From the NCBI GenBank assembly GCA_011321815.1, contig DROS01000040.1, positions 1-64,000 on the forward strand: DNA of 64,000 nt, in the 5' to 3' direction. How positions within the stretch are numbered: position 1 is the stretch's first letter; every line of letters begins with the position of its first letter. Shown in pieces: positions 21,244 through 28,919 of this stretch. The notes under the pieces are model-generated. The model was not told the origin of the DNA, searched no databases, and saw only the letters and a list, made by a program, of their open reading frames with translations. The DNA comes from Gammaproteobacteria bacterium. Its GTDB lineage: Bacteria > Pseudomonadota > Gammaproteobacteria > SZUA-152. A program made the translations under genes and the position numbers.

Positions 21244-22611
21244 CTACGCCATTCTGCGCTCGGCTGCCAATACCTTTTCCCGCTGCACGACTTCTCCGCG
21301 TAGCGAATTAGGCATGGCCTGGGTAATCCGCACATCCACGAACTCACCAATAAGCCGCGCTGGCCCGGCAAAATTGACCACGCGGTTATTTTCTGTACGG
21401 CCACTCATTTCATTGGCATCTTTGCGCGAAGGACGTTCCACCAGCACGCGCTGCACCGTGCCCACCATCCCGGCACTGATAGCCGCCGCCATTTCGCTGA
21501 TACGCGCCTGCAAAACCGCCAAACGCTGTTTTTTTACCATCAACGGCACATCATCTGGCAAACCTGCGGCGGGTGTGCCGGGCCGCGCGCTGTAAACAAA
21601 ACTGAAAGAGTGATCAAAACCAATGTCCTCAATCAGCTGCATGGTGGCCTGAAAATCGGCATCGGTTTCACCGGGAAAACCGATGATAAAATCCGACGAC
21701 AGGCTCAGATCAGGACGCACTTCGCGTAAGGCTCGCACTTTTGCCTTGTATTCCAGTGCCGTGTGGCCACGCTTCATCTGCACCAGAATACGGTCTGCAC
21801 CGGTCTGCACCGGCAGATGCAAATGGCTCACCAGCTCCGGCACTTCAGCATAGGCCTGAATCAGCGAGTCTGACAGTTCCACCGGATGCGAGGTGGTGTA
21901 ACGAATGCGGTCAATGCCCTCCACAGCAGCCACGTAGTGGATCAGCAGGGCCAGATCGGCAATTTCGCCGTCGTCCATTACACCCTGAAAGGCATTGACA
22001 TTTTGCCCCAGCAAAGTCACCTCACGCACACCCTGCGCCGCCAGTTGCGCCACCTCGGCCAGTACGTCATCAAAGGGGCGGCTGATTTCTTCACCGCGGG
22101 TGTATGGCACCACACAGAAAGTACAATATTTGCTGCACCCTTCCATGATGGAAACAAAGGCCGTGGGGCCATCGGCTTTAGGTGCGGGCAGATTGTCGAA
22201 TTTTTCAATTTCAGGAAAAGAAACATCCACCTGCGGGGTTTTTTGTTGTTGCAGGGCTTCAAGCATCTGTGGCAGACGGTGCAGGGTCTGTGGACCAAAA
22301 ACCAGGTCCACATACGGCGCACGCTGACGAATGGCATCCCCTTCCTGGCTGGCAACGCAGCCACCAACACCAATAACCACTCCTGGCCGTTGCAGTTTGA
22401 TTTCCCGCCACATGCCCAGTTGCGAGAATACCTTTTCCTGGGCTTTTTCACGCACCGAACAGGTATTGAGCAGCAATACATCCGCCTCTTCGGGGCTGGC
22501 CACCAGGGTCAATCCGTGGCTCTCACCAAGCAGCTCCGCAGATTTGCTGGAGTCGTACTCGTTCATCTGGCAACCAAAGGTTTTAACATAAAGCGTGCGT
22601 GCGGATTTCAT
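21244..22611 (-). CDS. miaB: tRNA-2-methylthio-N6-dimethylallyladenosine synthase MiaB
   Basis: Radical-SAM methylthiotransferase modifying A37 of tRNAs that read UNN codons. The start is the ATG at 22609-22611 ([23 protein letters not shown]), giving 455 residues; the frame is open to 22662 but that extension has no family match. The N-terminal UPF0004 domain holds three cluster cysteines ([24 protein letters not shown]). The radical-SAM motif is CSKYCTFC (C-x3-C-x2-C). A C-terminal TRAM domain closes the protein ([15 protein letters not shown] ... [11 protein letters not shown]). It is first gene of the miaB-phoH-ybeY-corC-lnt string. Confidence 0.96.
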   Translation of the reverse strand: MKSARTLYVKTFGCQMNEYDSSKSAELLGESHGLTLVASPEEADVLLLNTCSVREKAQEKVFSQLGMWREIKLQRPGVVIGVGGCVASQEGDAIRQRAPYVDLVFGPQTLHRLPQMLEALQQQKTPQVDVSFPEIEKFDNLPAPKADGPTAFVSIMEGCSKYCTFCVVPYTRGEEISRPFDDVLAEVAQLAAQGVREVTLLGQNVNAFQGVMDDGEIADLALLIHYVAAVEGIDRIRYTTSHPVELSDSLIQAYAEVPELVSHLHLPVQTGADRILVQMKRGHTALEYKAKVRALREVRPDLSLSSDFIIGFPGETDADFQATMQLIEDIGFDHSFSFVYSARPGTPAAGLPDDVPLMVKKQRLAVLQARISEMAAAISAGMVGTVQRVLVERPSRKDANEMSGRTENNRVVNFAGPARLIGEFVDVRITQAMPNSLRGEVVQREKVLAAERRMA

Positions 22612-22745
22612 GTACCGGCGTCCATCGACGAAAAAAACGAAGATCGGCAAGCGATCATTCAAAAACTGCTACGAAGCCGTGCAGATTAGCATATTTATCG
22701 GGTTTTTTCCTGTACCCCATACTTGCCGGTGGAGCACTGGCAGGA

Positions 22746-23942
22746 TTATTTTTCATATGCGGATTCCGACGCAATTTTATGAATACTGAGATCGGCTCCC
22801 GCATATTCTTCTTCCCGGCTGAGACGGATACCCGCCATTTTTTTGATCATGCCGTAAATCAATAAACCACCACCCAAAGCAATGCCCACGCCGATCAGCG
22901 TACCCGCCACCTGGGCAGCAAAAGTCACGCCACCCATACCACCCAGCGCTTCAAGCCCAAAGATACCGGCCGCAATGCCGCCCCACGCGCCGCACAAGCC
23001 ATGCAGCGGCCAGACACCCAGCACATCATCAATTTTCCACTTGTTTTCGCAAAGGGTAAAGGTCCATACAAACAGAGCTCCGGCAACGGCTCCGGTTACC
23101 AGCGCACCCATGGGGTGCATGATGTCAGAACCCGCACACACGGCCACCAACCCGGCCAGGGGGCCGTTGTGCACAAACCCCGGGTCATTTTTACCCGCCA
23201 CCAGAGCTGCAAGAATGCCCCCCACCATAGCCATCAGCGAGTTAACCGCAACCAGGCCGCTGACGGCGTCAATGGTCTGCGCCGACATCACGTTAAAGCC
23301 AAACCAGCCAACAGTCAGTATCCACGCGCCCAGCGCCAAAAAGGGAATACTGGAGGGAGGATGAGCAGAAATACGGCCATCCTTGTCATAACGGCCATGG
23401 CGCGCTCCCAGCAGCAACACCGCACCCAGCGCAATCCAGCCACCCATGGCATGTACGACGACCGAACCGGCAAAATCATGGAATTCCGCACCGAAGGTGG
23501 CGCTAACCCAATCCTGCATGCCGAAATTGCCGTTCCAGGTCATACCCTCAAAAAAAGGATACAGCAAGGCGACGATAAAAAAGGTCGCCACCACCTGCGG
23601 GTAAAAGCGCGCCCGCTCGGCAATACCACCAGAGACAATGGCCGGTATCGCTGCCGCAAACGTCAGCAGAAAAAAGAATTTCACCAGCTCATAGCCATTT
23701 TTTTCAGAAAGCGCCTGCGCCCCGTCCATGAATCCCATACCGTAGGCGATACCATAGCCGATAAAAAAATAGGCAATGGTGGAAACCGCAAAGTCCACAA
23801 TAATCTTTACCAGCGCATTGACCTGGTTTTTTTTGCGTACCGTGCCCACCTCCAGAAATGCAAACCCGGCGTGCATAGCCAGCACCATAATCGCCCCGAG
23901 AAGAATAAATAAAACATCACTGCCTGCCTGCACACTATCCAC
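22746..23942 (-). CDS. amt: Ammonium transporter Amt
   Basis: 398 residues from a GTG (23940-23942) that has a strong GGGGGGAG site 7 nt upstream; an in-frame TTG at 23975 lacks one. About eleven membrane helices. Family signatures: AGFAFLEVGTVRKKN, FAGSVVVHAMGGWIALGAVLLLGARHGRY (first pore His), WFGFNVMSA, and 'LGVWPLHGLCGAWGGIAAGI' (second pore His). No cleavable signal peptide is seen. It probably takes up ammonium across the inner membrane. No glnK/glnB PII gene is adjacent, which is unusual because amtB is commonly paired with glnK. No convincing sigma-54 -24/-12 site was found upstream. Confidence 0.95.
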   Translation of the reverse strand: MDSVQAGSDVLFILLGAIMVLAMHAGFAFLEVGTVRKKNQVNALVKIIVDFAVSTIAYFFIGYGIAYGMGFMDGAQALSEKNGYELVKFFFLLTFAAAIPAIVSGGIAERARFYPQVVATFFIVALLYPFFEGMTWNGNFGMQDWVSATFGAEFHDFAGSVVVHAMGGWIALGAVLLLGARHGRYDKDGRISAHPPSSIPFLALGAWILTVGWFGFNVMSAQTIDAVSGLVAVNSLMAMVGGILAALVAGKNDPGFVHNGPLAGLVAVCAGSDIMHPMGALVTGAVAGALFVWTFTLCENKWKIDDVLGVWPLHGLCGAWGGIAAGIFGLEALGGMGGVTFAAQVAGTLIGVGIALGGGLLIYGMIKKMAGIRLSREEEYAGADLSIHKIASESAYEK

Positions 23943-24255
23943 TCGCCTGCTCCCCCCTTTAAAGTCCCGGAACAATGTTCACCTGTAAACTGGCTGCAAC
24001 ACGGCTACCGATTGTTGTTATCAACGGTGTATGGCATTTTTTATGCGCGCACCAAAGCCATTCGTCCGGCAAATCGCTCGCACCATACTGGCGCAAACTA
24101 TACCGAACCTGCGGAAAGACATCTATTTCGGGTTTTGGGCACACGGAGGGGCGCACAATACTTGTGCGTCATGGCAACGGCCACCACCCAGGCTGGTGCA
24201 GGCGGGCAGCGTTACAAACGGCAATGGCGGGGTTGGGGGCGTGCAGACTCCTCAG
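23943..24255. other. 313-bp intergenic region between cytochrome gene and amt
   Basis: No gene. A short interrupted palindrome (ACCG-TTG ... CAA-CGGT) lies around 24006-24028, downstream of the multihaem gene on the minus strand. I looked for sigma-54 spacing (GG-N10-GC) for amt and found only mis-spaced candidates. Confidence 0.4.
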
Positions 24256-25575
24256 TCAGTGGGCGATCTTTGGCCAATAACTGTCGAAGTCAAAACCTGG
24301 ACTATGTGGCTGAGTGTGGCACTGGGCGCAGATTTTTTCTTTCGGCCAACCAGCATTGGGTAACGCCTTGCTGCCAGCGGCCTCCACATGCGCCCGCCCC
24401 GCACCATGACAGGATTCACACTGCACCCCCAGCAAATGACCTGTGACATTCATGTCAAAAAAACCACCGGGCTGATCAAACCCCACGGTGTGGCACTGGA
24501 TACAGGCAGGATCAAAAGCTTTGTTTACGTCTTCAAGGTCTTCGTAGGCAATGGCATGCTGGCTGTCAAACCAGATTTTATGCTGTTTTTCATGGCAAGT
24601 CTGACACACGGCCTCTCCCACAAAAGGACTTTGACCCGACTGCTGTTTTTTCCGCGCCGCCACACGCTGCAAATAGTCAGCCTTCACTTTGGCGTTGTAT
24701 TCGTCATACCACGCCTGCAATTGTGGCGCATCGGCAATGCTGTCCGGCATGGGTAAAACCGTATGCCGCCAATCCGCAATACGCCCCGCCTTAAGCGTTA
24801 AATCCAGACGGCCAAGGCGCATGCCACGGGAGCCCGGCTGTACAACAAGGGCGCCATTTTCCCGCCGCGCCTCGCCATACACCTCATAAGCCGCACCTTC
24901 AATCAACACGTCAATATTGTCCAGACCAATCTGCTCGGCAAACTGCTTGCTGCTCAGCGTAGTGCTCACCACGGTTAACTCACCGTCTTTTCTGGCTCGC
25001 AGCAAGGCGGCATGGAGTTTCTTCGGAGAGGCGTCGACCAGACTGTGCTGGCCCTGCATTTTTTGCAATGGCGAATCTGCAACATCCAGCCAACTGAAAA
25101 AACGGACACGCTGCTTGCCACGGGAGATTAAACGGTCTGAAGAAAACGGGGAGGGGACCGCACCCTTCTCCGTATCAGCGTTACTCAATACCCAGGGTAA
25201 TGCTGCATTTGCCGCAAAATCCGGGCCGTAGGCAAGATCACGCCATTGCACGCCCACGGCATCGTAATTCAACAGCTCAAAGCCTTTGAGAATATATTCG
25301 CCCTTGAGGCGATCACCGGGACCATCGGTACTCAATAATCCGCCAGCAGAAATCACCAGCAAATCCGGTGTCGTTTCGCGCAATTGTTGCAGTAAAGTGG
25401 CCCGGCGTTTAATACCACCGAGATTCCCTTCCGCACTGCATCCACAGGGCTCCAGCTCACCATCCAGATTGCCTGAATAAACAATGCTCAGTGTATTATC
25501 AGCCCAGACCAAAGGCAGCCACGCAAACAGCACACACAAAAACATCAATAATTTGCAAAAAGGTTTATTCAGCAT
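24256..25575 (-). CDS. Exported metallophosphoesterase-like/tetrahaem cytochrome c protein
   Basis: 439 residues with a Sec signal cleaved after PLVWA; GGAG sits 6 nt before the ATG. The N-terminal half (about 28-300) resembles UshA-like calcineurin-fold proteins, with the motif NLDGELEPCGCSAEGNLGG; related proteins can carry selenocysteine at the second Cys of such a PCGC motif. The C-terminal half (about 315-439) has four haem-binding motifs: CQTCH, CIQCH, CESCH, CAQCH, in the order seen in cytochrome c554-like domains. It is likely periplasmic and redox-active. Classical phosphatase metal ligands are not obvious (the DxH motif is missing), so hydrolase activity is doubtful. It is divergent from the barrel gene at 25690. 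Confidence 0.85.
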   Translation of the reverse strand: MLNKPFCKLLMFLCVLFAWLPLVWADNTLSIVYSGNLDGELEPCGCSAEGNLGGIKRRATLLQQLRETTPDLLVISAGGLLSTDGPGDRLKGEYILKGFELLNYDAVGVQWRDLAYGPDFAANAALPWVLSNADTEKGAVPSPFSSDRLISRGKQRVRFFSWLDVADSPLQKMQGQHSLVDASPKKLHAALLRARKDGELTVVSTTLSSKQFAEQIGLDNIDVLIEGAAYEVYGEARRENGALVVQPGSRGMRLGRLDLTLKAGRIADWRHTVLPMPDSIADAPQLQAWYDEYNAKVKADYLQRVAARKKQQSGQSPFVGEAVCQTCHEKQHKIWFDSQHAIAYEDLEDVNKAFDPACIQCHTVGFDQPGGFFDMNVTGHLLGVQCESCHGAGRAHVEAAGSKALPNAGWPKEKICAQCHTQPHSPGFDFDSYWPKIAH

Positions 25576-25689
25576 AACGCGCTCCGCTTTAAATTTTCGT
25601 ACACTATCCCCGTCAACCCGTTACGGATTTTTACCCGAAATGATGCCATACTAGCCCCGGGCGCAACAGTAAACGGCGCCAGCGATGTT

Positions 25690-26373
25690 ATGAAAAAAAC
25701 CACTTCCGCCTGGTTGCCCAAGCTGCTGCTCATACTGGCCGTGCTGCCCATTCACGCCACGGAAGCAGCGTATTATCCCGACTTTCGCAAACCATTTGAT
25801 TTCAGCTTATTACTGACCAACAATAATCTTGACTTGCAAACAGGCGCCAACGAATATGGCGTCTCGTTGGACCGCATCAGCATCGAAATATTCACATTAA
25901 TCGAATCACAATTTCAGCTTGGATTTATCTCCGGCTCCAGCAACCTGAGCGTCAATAACGATCCGGTAAGCGCAGGCAGAAGCCTCAATGGTTATCATGC
26001 CGGTTTGGCAATGCACAGCGCTTTAGGCCGCAATCCGCAAATCGGTTTGCGCGCAAATTATATTTACCAGGAAACAAAAACCGCCAATCAGGCGGTAACC
26101 CTTAACTGGCACGAGTGGGCGGCAGGCATTTCCGGAAAGATAACTTTGGCCCGGCAGCTGGAATTAAGTGCCGGCTGGGCATATCACAATGTGGACGCCC
26201 GCCGCCGCGCCACAGGAAACATTAATCAGACACAAAACCTGAAACTGGCATCCGGCGCACAGAAACGGCTGGAAATTGCCTGGCTCGACCACAGCGACGG
26301 CCGCGTGAGCCTGGCGATACAACGTGGCAGTTACCGGCAGGTGGCATTCCGGTTTTCACGAAAATTCAGGTAA
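25690..26373 (+). CDS. Putative outer-membrane beta-barrel protein, unknown function
   Basis: 227 residues; a signal peptide is cleaved near ATEA. The mature part has repeated amphipathic strands with aromatic girdle residues: FDFSLLLTNNNLDLQTG, QFQLGFISGSSNLSV, GYHAGLAMHSALG, QIGLRANYIYQE, WHEWAAGISGKITLARQLELSAGWAYHNV, KRLEIAWLDHSDGRVSLAIQRG. It ends in QVAFRFSRKFR, close to a barrel-terminal strand. I do not recognise the family. The divergent neighbour is an exported tetrahaem protein, with a 114-bp shared upstream region, so the two may be co-regulated. Confidence 0.65.
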   Translation: MKKTTSAWLPKLLLILAVLPIHATEAAYYPDFRKPFDFSLLLTNNNLDLQTGANEYGVSLDRISIEIFTLIESQFQLGFISGSSNLSVNNDPVSAGRSLNGYHAGLAMHSALGRNPQIGLRANYIYQETKTANQAVTLNWHEWAAGISGKITLARQLELSAGWAYHNVDARRRATGNINQTQNLKLASGAQKRLEIAWLDHSDGRVSLAIQRGSYRQVAFRFSRKFR

Positions 26374-26397
26374 CGAACAACAATCAATTGTCGTTAC
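26370..26397. terminator. Bidirectional terminator hairpin overlapping stop codons
   Basis: GTAACGA(a)CAA pairs with TTGTCGTTAC with one bulged base. It spans the 10-bp gap between the convergent barrel gene (stop 26371-26373) and rsd (stop 26384). Confidence 0.5.
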
Positions 26398-26845
26398 GTG
26401 GCGATGCCAGAATCTCAATCAGACGGTCTTCAAGCTCAATACGGTCCGCCAGCTGCTCGCCCAGGCTTGACAGGTCATCGGCAAGGCGGCTGAGGTCACC
26501 ACAATGATCTTCACAATCATACTTATCATTGAAATCGAGAATTTTCTGGGTAATTTCAGAGATATTCGGATAAACCTCATCGGCAATCTCGCGAATAGGC
26601 ACACGACGCTCACGGTCTTCATCTATATGGCGATAAAGCTGAAAGTGCGCGCTTGCAGTATAATCAATAAGCCGCTCACAAAACGTTTGCAATAGGCGCT
26701 GTGTATCCTGTTCGGGCTTGAACGGTTGTCTGGAGGCCAGTTCAGTATACAGAGACAGTGCGCCGGTACGGCATTCAACAAGATCATCGATTTCCTGATG
26801 TGAACGGGCTCGGCGTTCTGGAATCGTGTGAATATCAGACGGCAT
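26384..26845 (-). CDS. rsd: Rsd/AlgQ-family anti-sigma-70 regulator
   Basis: 153 residues from the ATG at 26843-26845, preceded by AAGGGGAAATT; the frame is open to 27031 but without family match. The conserved helical core matches Rsd/AlgQ: LLQTFCERLIDYTASAHFQLYRHI, VYPNISEITQKILDFNDKYD, 'RLADDLSSLGEQLADRIEL' and EDRLIEIL. In E. coli, Rsd binds region 4 of sigma-70; in Pseudomonas, AlgQ affects alginate and siderophore genes. The protein carries a Cys/His cluster (YDCEDHCGD) not found in E. coli Rsd, worth noting as a possible metal or redox site. It sits next to a run of signalling genes on the same strand. Confidence 0.88.
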   Translation of the reverse strand: MPSDIHTIPERRARSHQEIDDLVECRTGALSLYTELASRQPFKPEQDTQRLLQTFCERLIDYTASAHFQLYRHIDEDRERRVPIREIADEVYPNISEITQKILDFNDKYDCEDHCGDLSRLADDLSSLGEQLADRIELEDRLIEILASPRNDN

Positions 26846-27067
26846 AATTTCCCCTTGCTGCGTTTTAAAACACATCGTGGCAGTCTGTAAACTACAACGA
26901 AATGTGCTGGTAATAAAATGTTGTTCTGGCCAGAAATACAGTTCAAGAGCCTGAGTAACAACAACCGGCGCGCAACCTGTTAACAAGTGCGCAGGCCCAT
27001 AGTAGCAACCCTGGCTTTTTTTTGTAAACAATTATTAAGGGGTAAATAATTGCCGGAGGGAGAAAAT

Positions 27068-27433
27068 TCAAGCGCCAATCAGTAATTCAATTTTCCTTAA
27101 AAGGCGCGTGAAATCCACTGGCTTGGTGTCGTAATCTTCACAGCCCGCCTCAATGGCTTTTTCACGATCACCCGCCATCGCATGTGCCGTCAAGGCGATA
27201 ATGGGAATGTCTTTTGTCCCCGGGTTTGCTTTGATACGTCGCGTTGCCTCCCAACCATCCATTACCGGCAGACTCATATCCATAAGAATCAGCGTAGGCT
27301 GTTCGGCATCAGCCAAATCCACCGCAATGCTGCCATCCTGTGCATAAACCACATCAAACCCCTTGCGTTCCAAACGCCGCGATAACATGTCCCGGTTCAT
27401 TTCGTTGTCTTCGACCAACAACACTTTAGACAT
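27068..27433 (-). CDS. Stand-alone response-regulator receiver protein
   Basis: 121 residues, a single CheY-like receiver. The start is the ATG giving MSKVLLVEDNEMNRDML, because AAGGAG is 8 nt upstream of it but only 2 nt from the ATG two codons earlier. Acidic pocket: E-D at VLLVEDNE; phospho-acceptor Asp in TLILMDMSLPVMDGWEATRR; Thr in IIALTAHAMAGD; Lys in DYDTKPVDF. There is no output domain, as in DivK- or Spo0F-type relay proteins. It probably exchanges phosphate with the hybrid kinase two genes upstream (28916-31228) and the receiver of the HD-GYP protein. Confidence 0.92.
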   Translation of the reverse strand: MSKVLLVEDNEMNRDMLSRRLERKGFDVVYAQDGSIAVDLADAEQPTLILMDMSLPVMDGWEATRRIKANPGTKDIPIIALTAHAMAGDREKAIEAGCEDYDTKPVDFTRLLRKIELLIGA

Positions 27434-27556
27434 AACCATGTCTCCTTTTTATCGCCCCATGCTTCATTTCAAAAGTCATGATTACATCCGGGCGCTTCAG
27501 GCTCAGAACTTTTGTTTGTGGCTAAATTAAAAAACCCTGCAATAAAAACAATTCAC

Positions 27557-28699
27557 TTAATCCTGATCCAGATTTTTGTATTCCTGCCGCACTCTTTCAA
27601 AATCGCTTTCCACTTCAAAAAAGGCCAAAACCACATCCGGGTCAAAATGGCTGCCGAGGCCTTCTTCAATAATGCGTCGACTTTTTTTGTGATTGAATGC
27701 ATTTTTGTAACACCGCCGGGATGTCAACGCATCATACACATCCCCCAAAGCCAGAATGCGGGCAACCAAAGGAATGCGTTCACCCGACAGGCCATAGGGA
27801 TAACCTGAACCATCCCATTTTTCGTGATGACTTTCGGCAATTTCAATGCCCGTACATATAAAATCGTTGCCGGGATGCTGCCTGTCCACTTCGCGCAAAG
27901 TCTCCGCGCCAATCACCGGGTGTTGTTTCATGATGATCCATTCATCATCATTCAATGGCCCGGGCTTAAGCAATACATTGTCATCAATACCCACCTTGCC
28001 AATATCATGCAACGGGCTGGCGGCGTAAATGTTATCAACAAATGCCCTGTCAATAATGGATTGAAATTTGGGCATGTGGCTTAACTGCTCTGATAACAGT
28101 TTGCAATATTCCCGCATACGTTCAAGATGCTCGCCCGTTTCAGGGTCTCTCGACTCTGCCAGTTTGGACATGGCAAAAATAGCCGCTAACTGTGATTGTG
28201 ATATTTCCAATACTTTGGCGCGCACCTCTTCAGACAGACTCACATTATTACGTTCAATTTCTGCGCGCCGATGTTCTTCCAGATCGCTCATGCGTTTCCG
28301 TTCCAGATTGGCGTCCACCCGCGCACGCAACAATACCGGGTTAAAGGGTTTGGTCACATAGTCCACTGCTCCCATCTCAATACAACGTACTGCACTGTCC
28401 ACATCATCAAGTGCTGTGATCATGATGATCGGTACACGTCGTAGCACAGTATCGCCTTGAATCACCTTGAGTGTTTCGTACCCGTCCAACACCGGCATCA
28501 TTATATCCAGCAACACTAGGTCAAAAGAATGTGCACGTAACTGTGCCAATGCCTCTTCACCATTCATCGCGGATGATAAATGAAACCCGAAATTGGCCAA
28601 ACGTCGTAGCAACAAATCCCGATTCATTTCATTATCATCAACCACCAGAATAGAGAATGCCTCTCCCGCTTCATCGTTTCTTTGTTCGGCCGCATTCAT
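27557..28699 (-). CDS. Receiver-HD-GYP response regulator (predicted c-di-GMP phosphodiesterase)
   Basis: 380 residues. The N-terminal receiver spans about 15-135 (FSILVVDDNEMNRDLLLRRL, acceptor Asp in LVLLDIMMPVLDGYETL, Lys in YVTKPFNPVLL). It is followed by a short coiled linker and an HD-GYP domain at about 180-370. The HD motif is SPLHDIGKVGIDDNVLLKPG and the GYP motif is HHEKWDGSGYPYGLSG, so both metal-binding signatures are intact. It resembles the RpfG-type regulators that hydrolyse c-di-GMP on phosphorylation. It is in line with the single-receiver gene and the hybrid kinase on the same strand, but repeat B lies between it and the kinase gene. Confidence 0.94.
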   Translation of the reverse strand: MNAAEQRNDEAGEAFSILVVDDNEMNRDLLLRRLANFGFHLSSAMNGEEALAQLRAHSFDLVLLDIMMPVLDGYETLKVIQGDTVLRRVPIIMITALDDVDSAVRCIEMGAVDYVTKPFNPVLLRARVDANLERKRMSDLEEHRRAEIERNNVSLSEEVRAKVLEISQSQLAAIFAMSKLAESRDPETGEHLERMREYCKLLSEQLSHMPKFQSIIDRAFVDNIYAASPLHDIGKVGIDDNVLLKPGPLNDDEWIIMKQHPVIGAETLREVDRQHPGNDFICTGIEIAESHHEKWDGSGYPYGLSGERIPLVARILALGDVYDALTSRRCYKNAFNHKKSRRIIEEGLGSHFDPDVVLAFFEVESDFERVRQEYKNLDQD

Positions 28700-28752
28700 G
28701 ACAATTCCACCTTTTTATTGCAACAACGTTCCAACACAGTGTTTATTCATTT

Positions 28753-28919
28753 CTAGGAGAATGTCGGACTTAGGGAATCGTCGCGGGAGAAAACCATTTT
28801 GCGTCCATTTTTTTGATCGTTTGAGGCGAATATTGGATATATTCAACGAAAAGGATCGAGAAAATGGGCTGAAATGGTTTTTTCGCAGTAGATTCACCCT
28901 AAGTCCGACAGACTCCTAG
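28753..28919. repeat. Palindromic MITE-like repeat family B, copy 1
   Basis: A 163-bp core (28755-28917, AGGAG...CTCCT) with terminal inverted repeats AGGAGnnTGTCGGACTTAGGG and flanking CT/AG. The palindrome continues inward (AAAACCATTT / AAATGGTTTT, CCATTTT / AAAATGG, GATC / GATC) to a centre near 28835, so the whole element can fold as one hairpin. The second copy is at 57647-57809, differing by only a few bases. No coding capacity and no transposase. It lies between the HD-GYP gene and the hybrid kinase gene and touches the stop codon of the latter. Confidence 0.88.

Noticed and set aside
23943-24255. Sigma-54 promoter for amt
   Set aside because: TGG...TGC pairs were found but with spacings of 8 or 12 instead of 10 between GG and GC.
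28715-28897. 60-residue frame inside repeat family B
   Set aside because: It lies within a palindromic repeat and mirrors the inverted arms, so it is not a gene.
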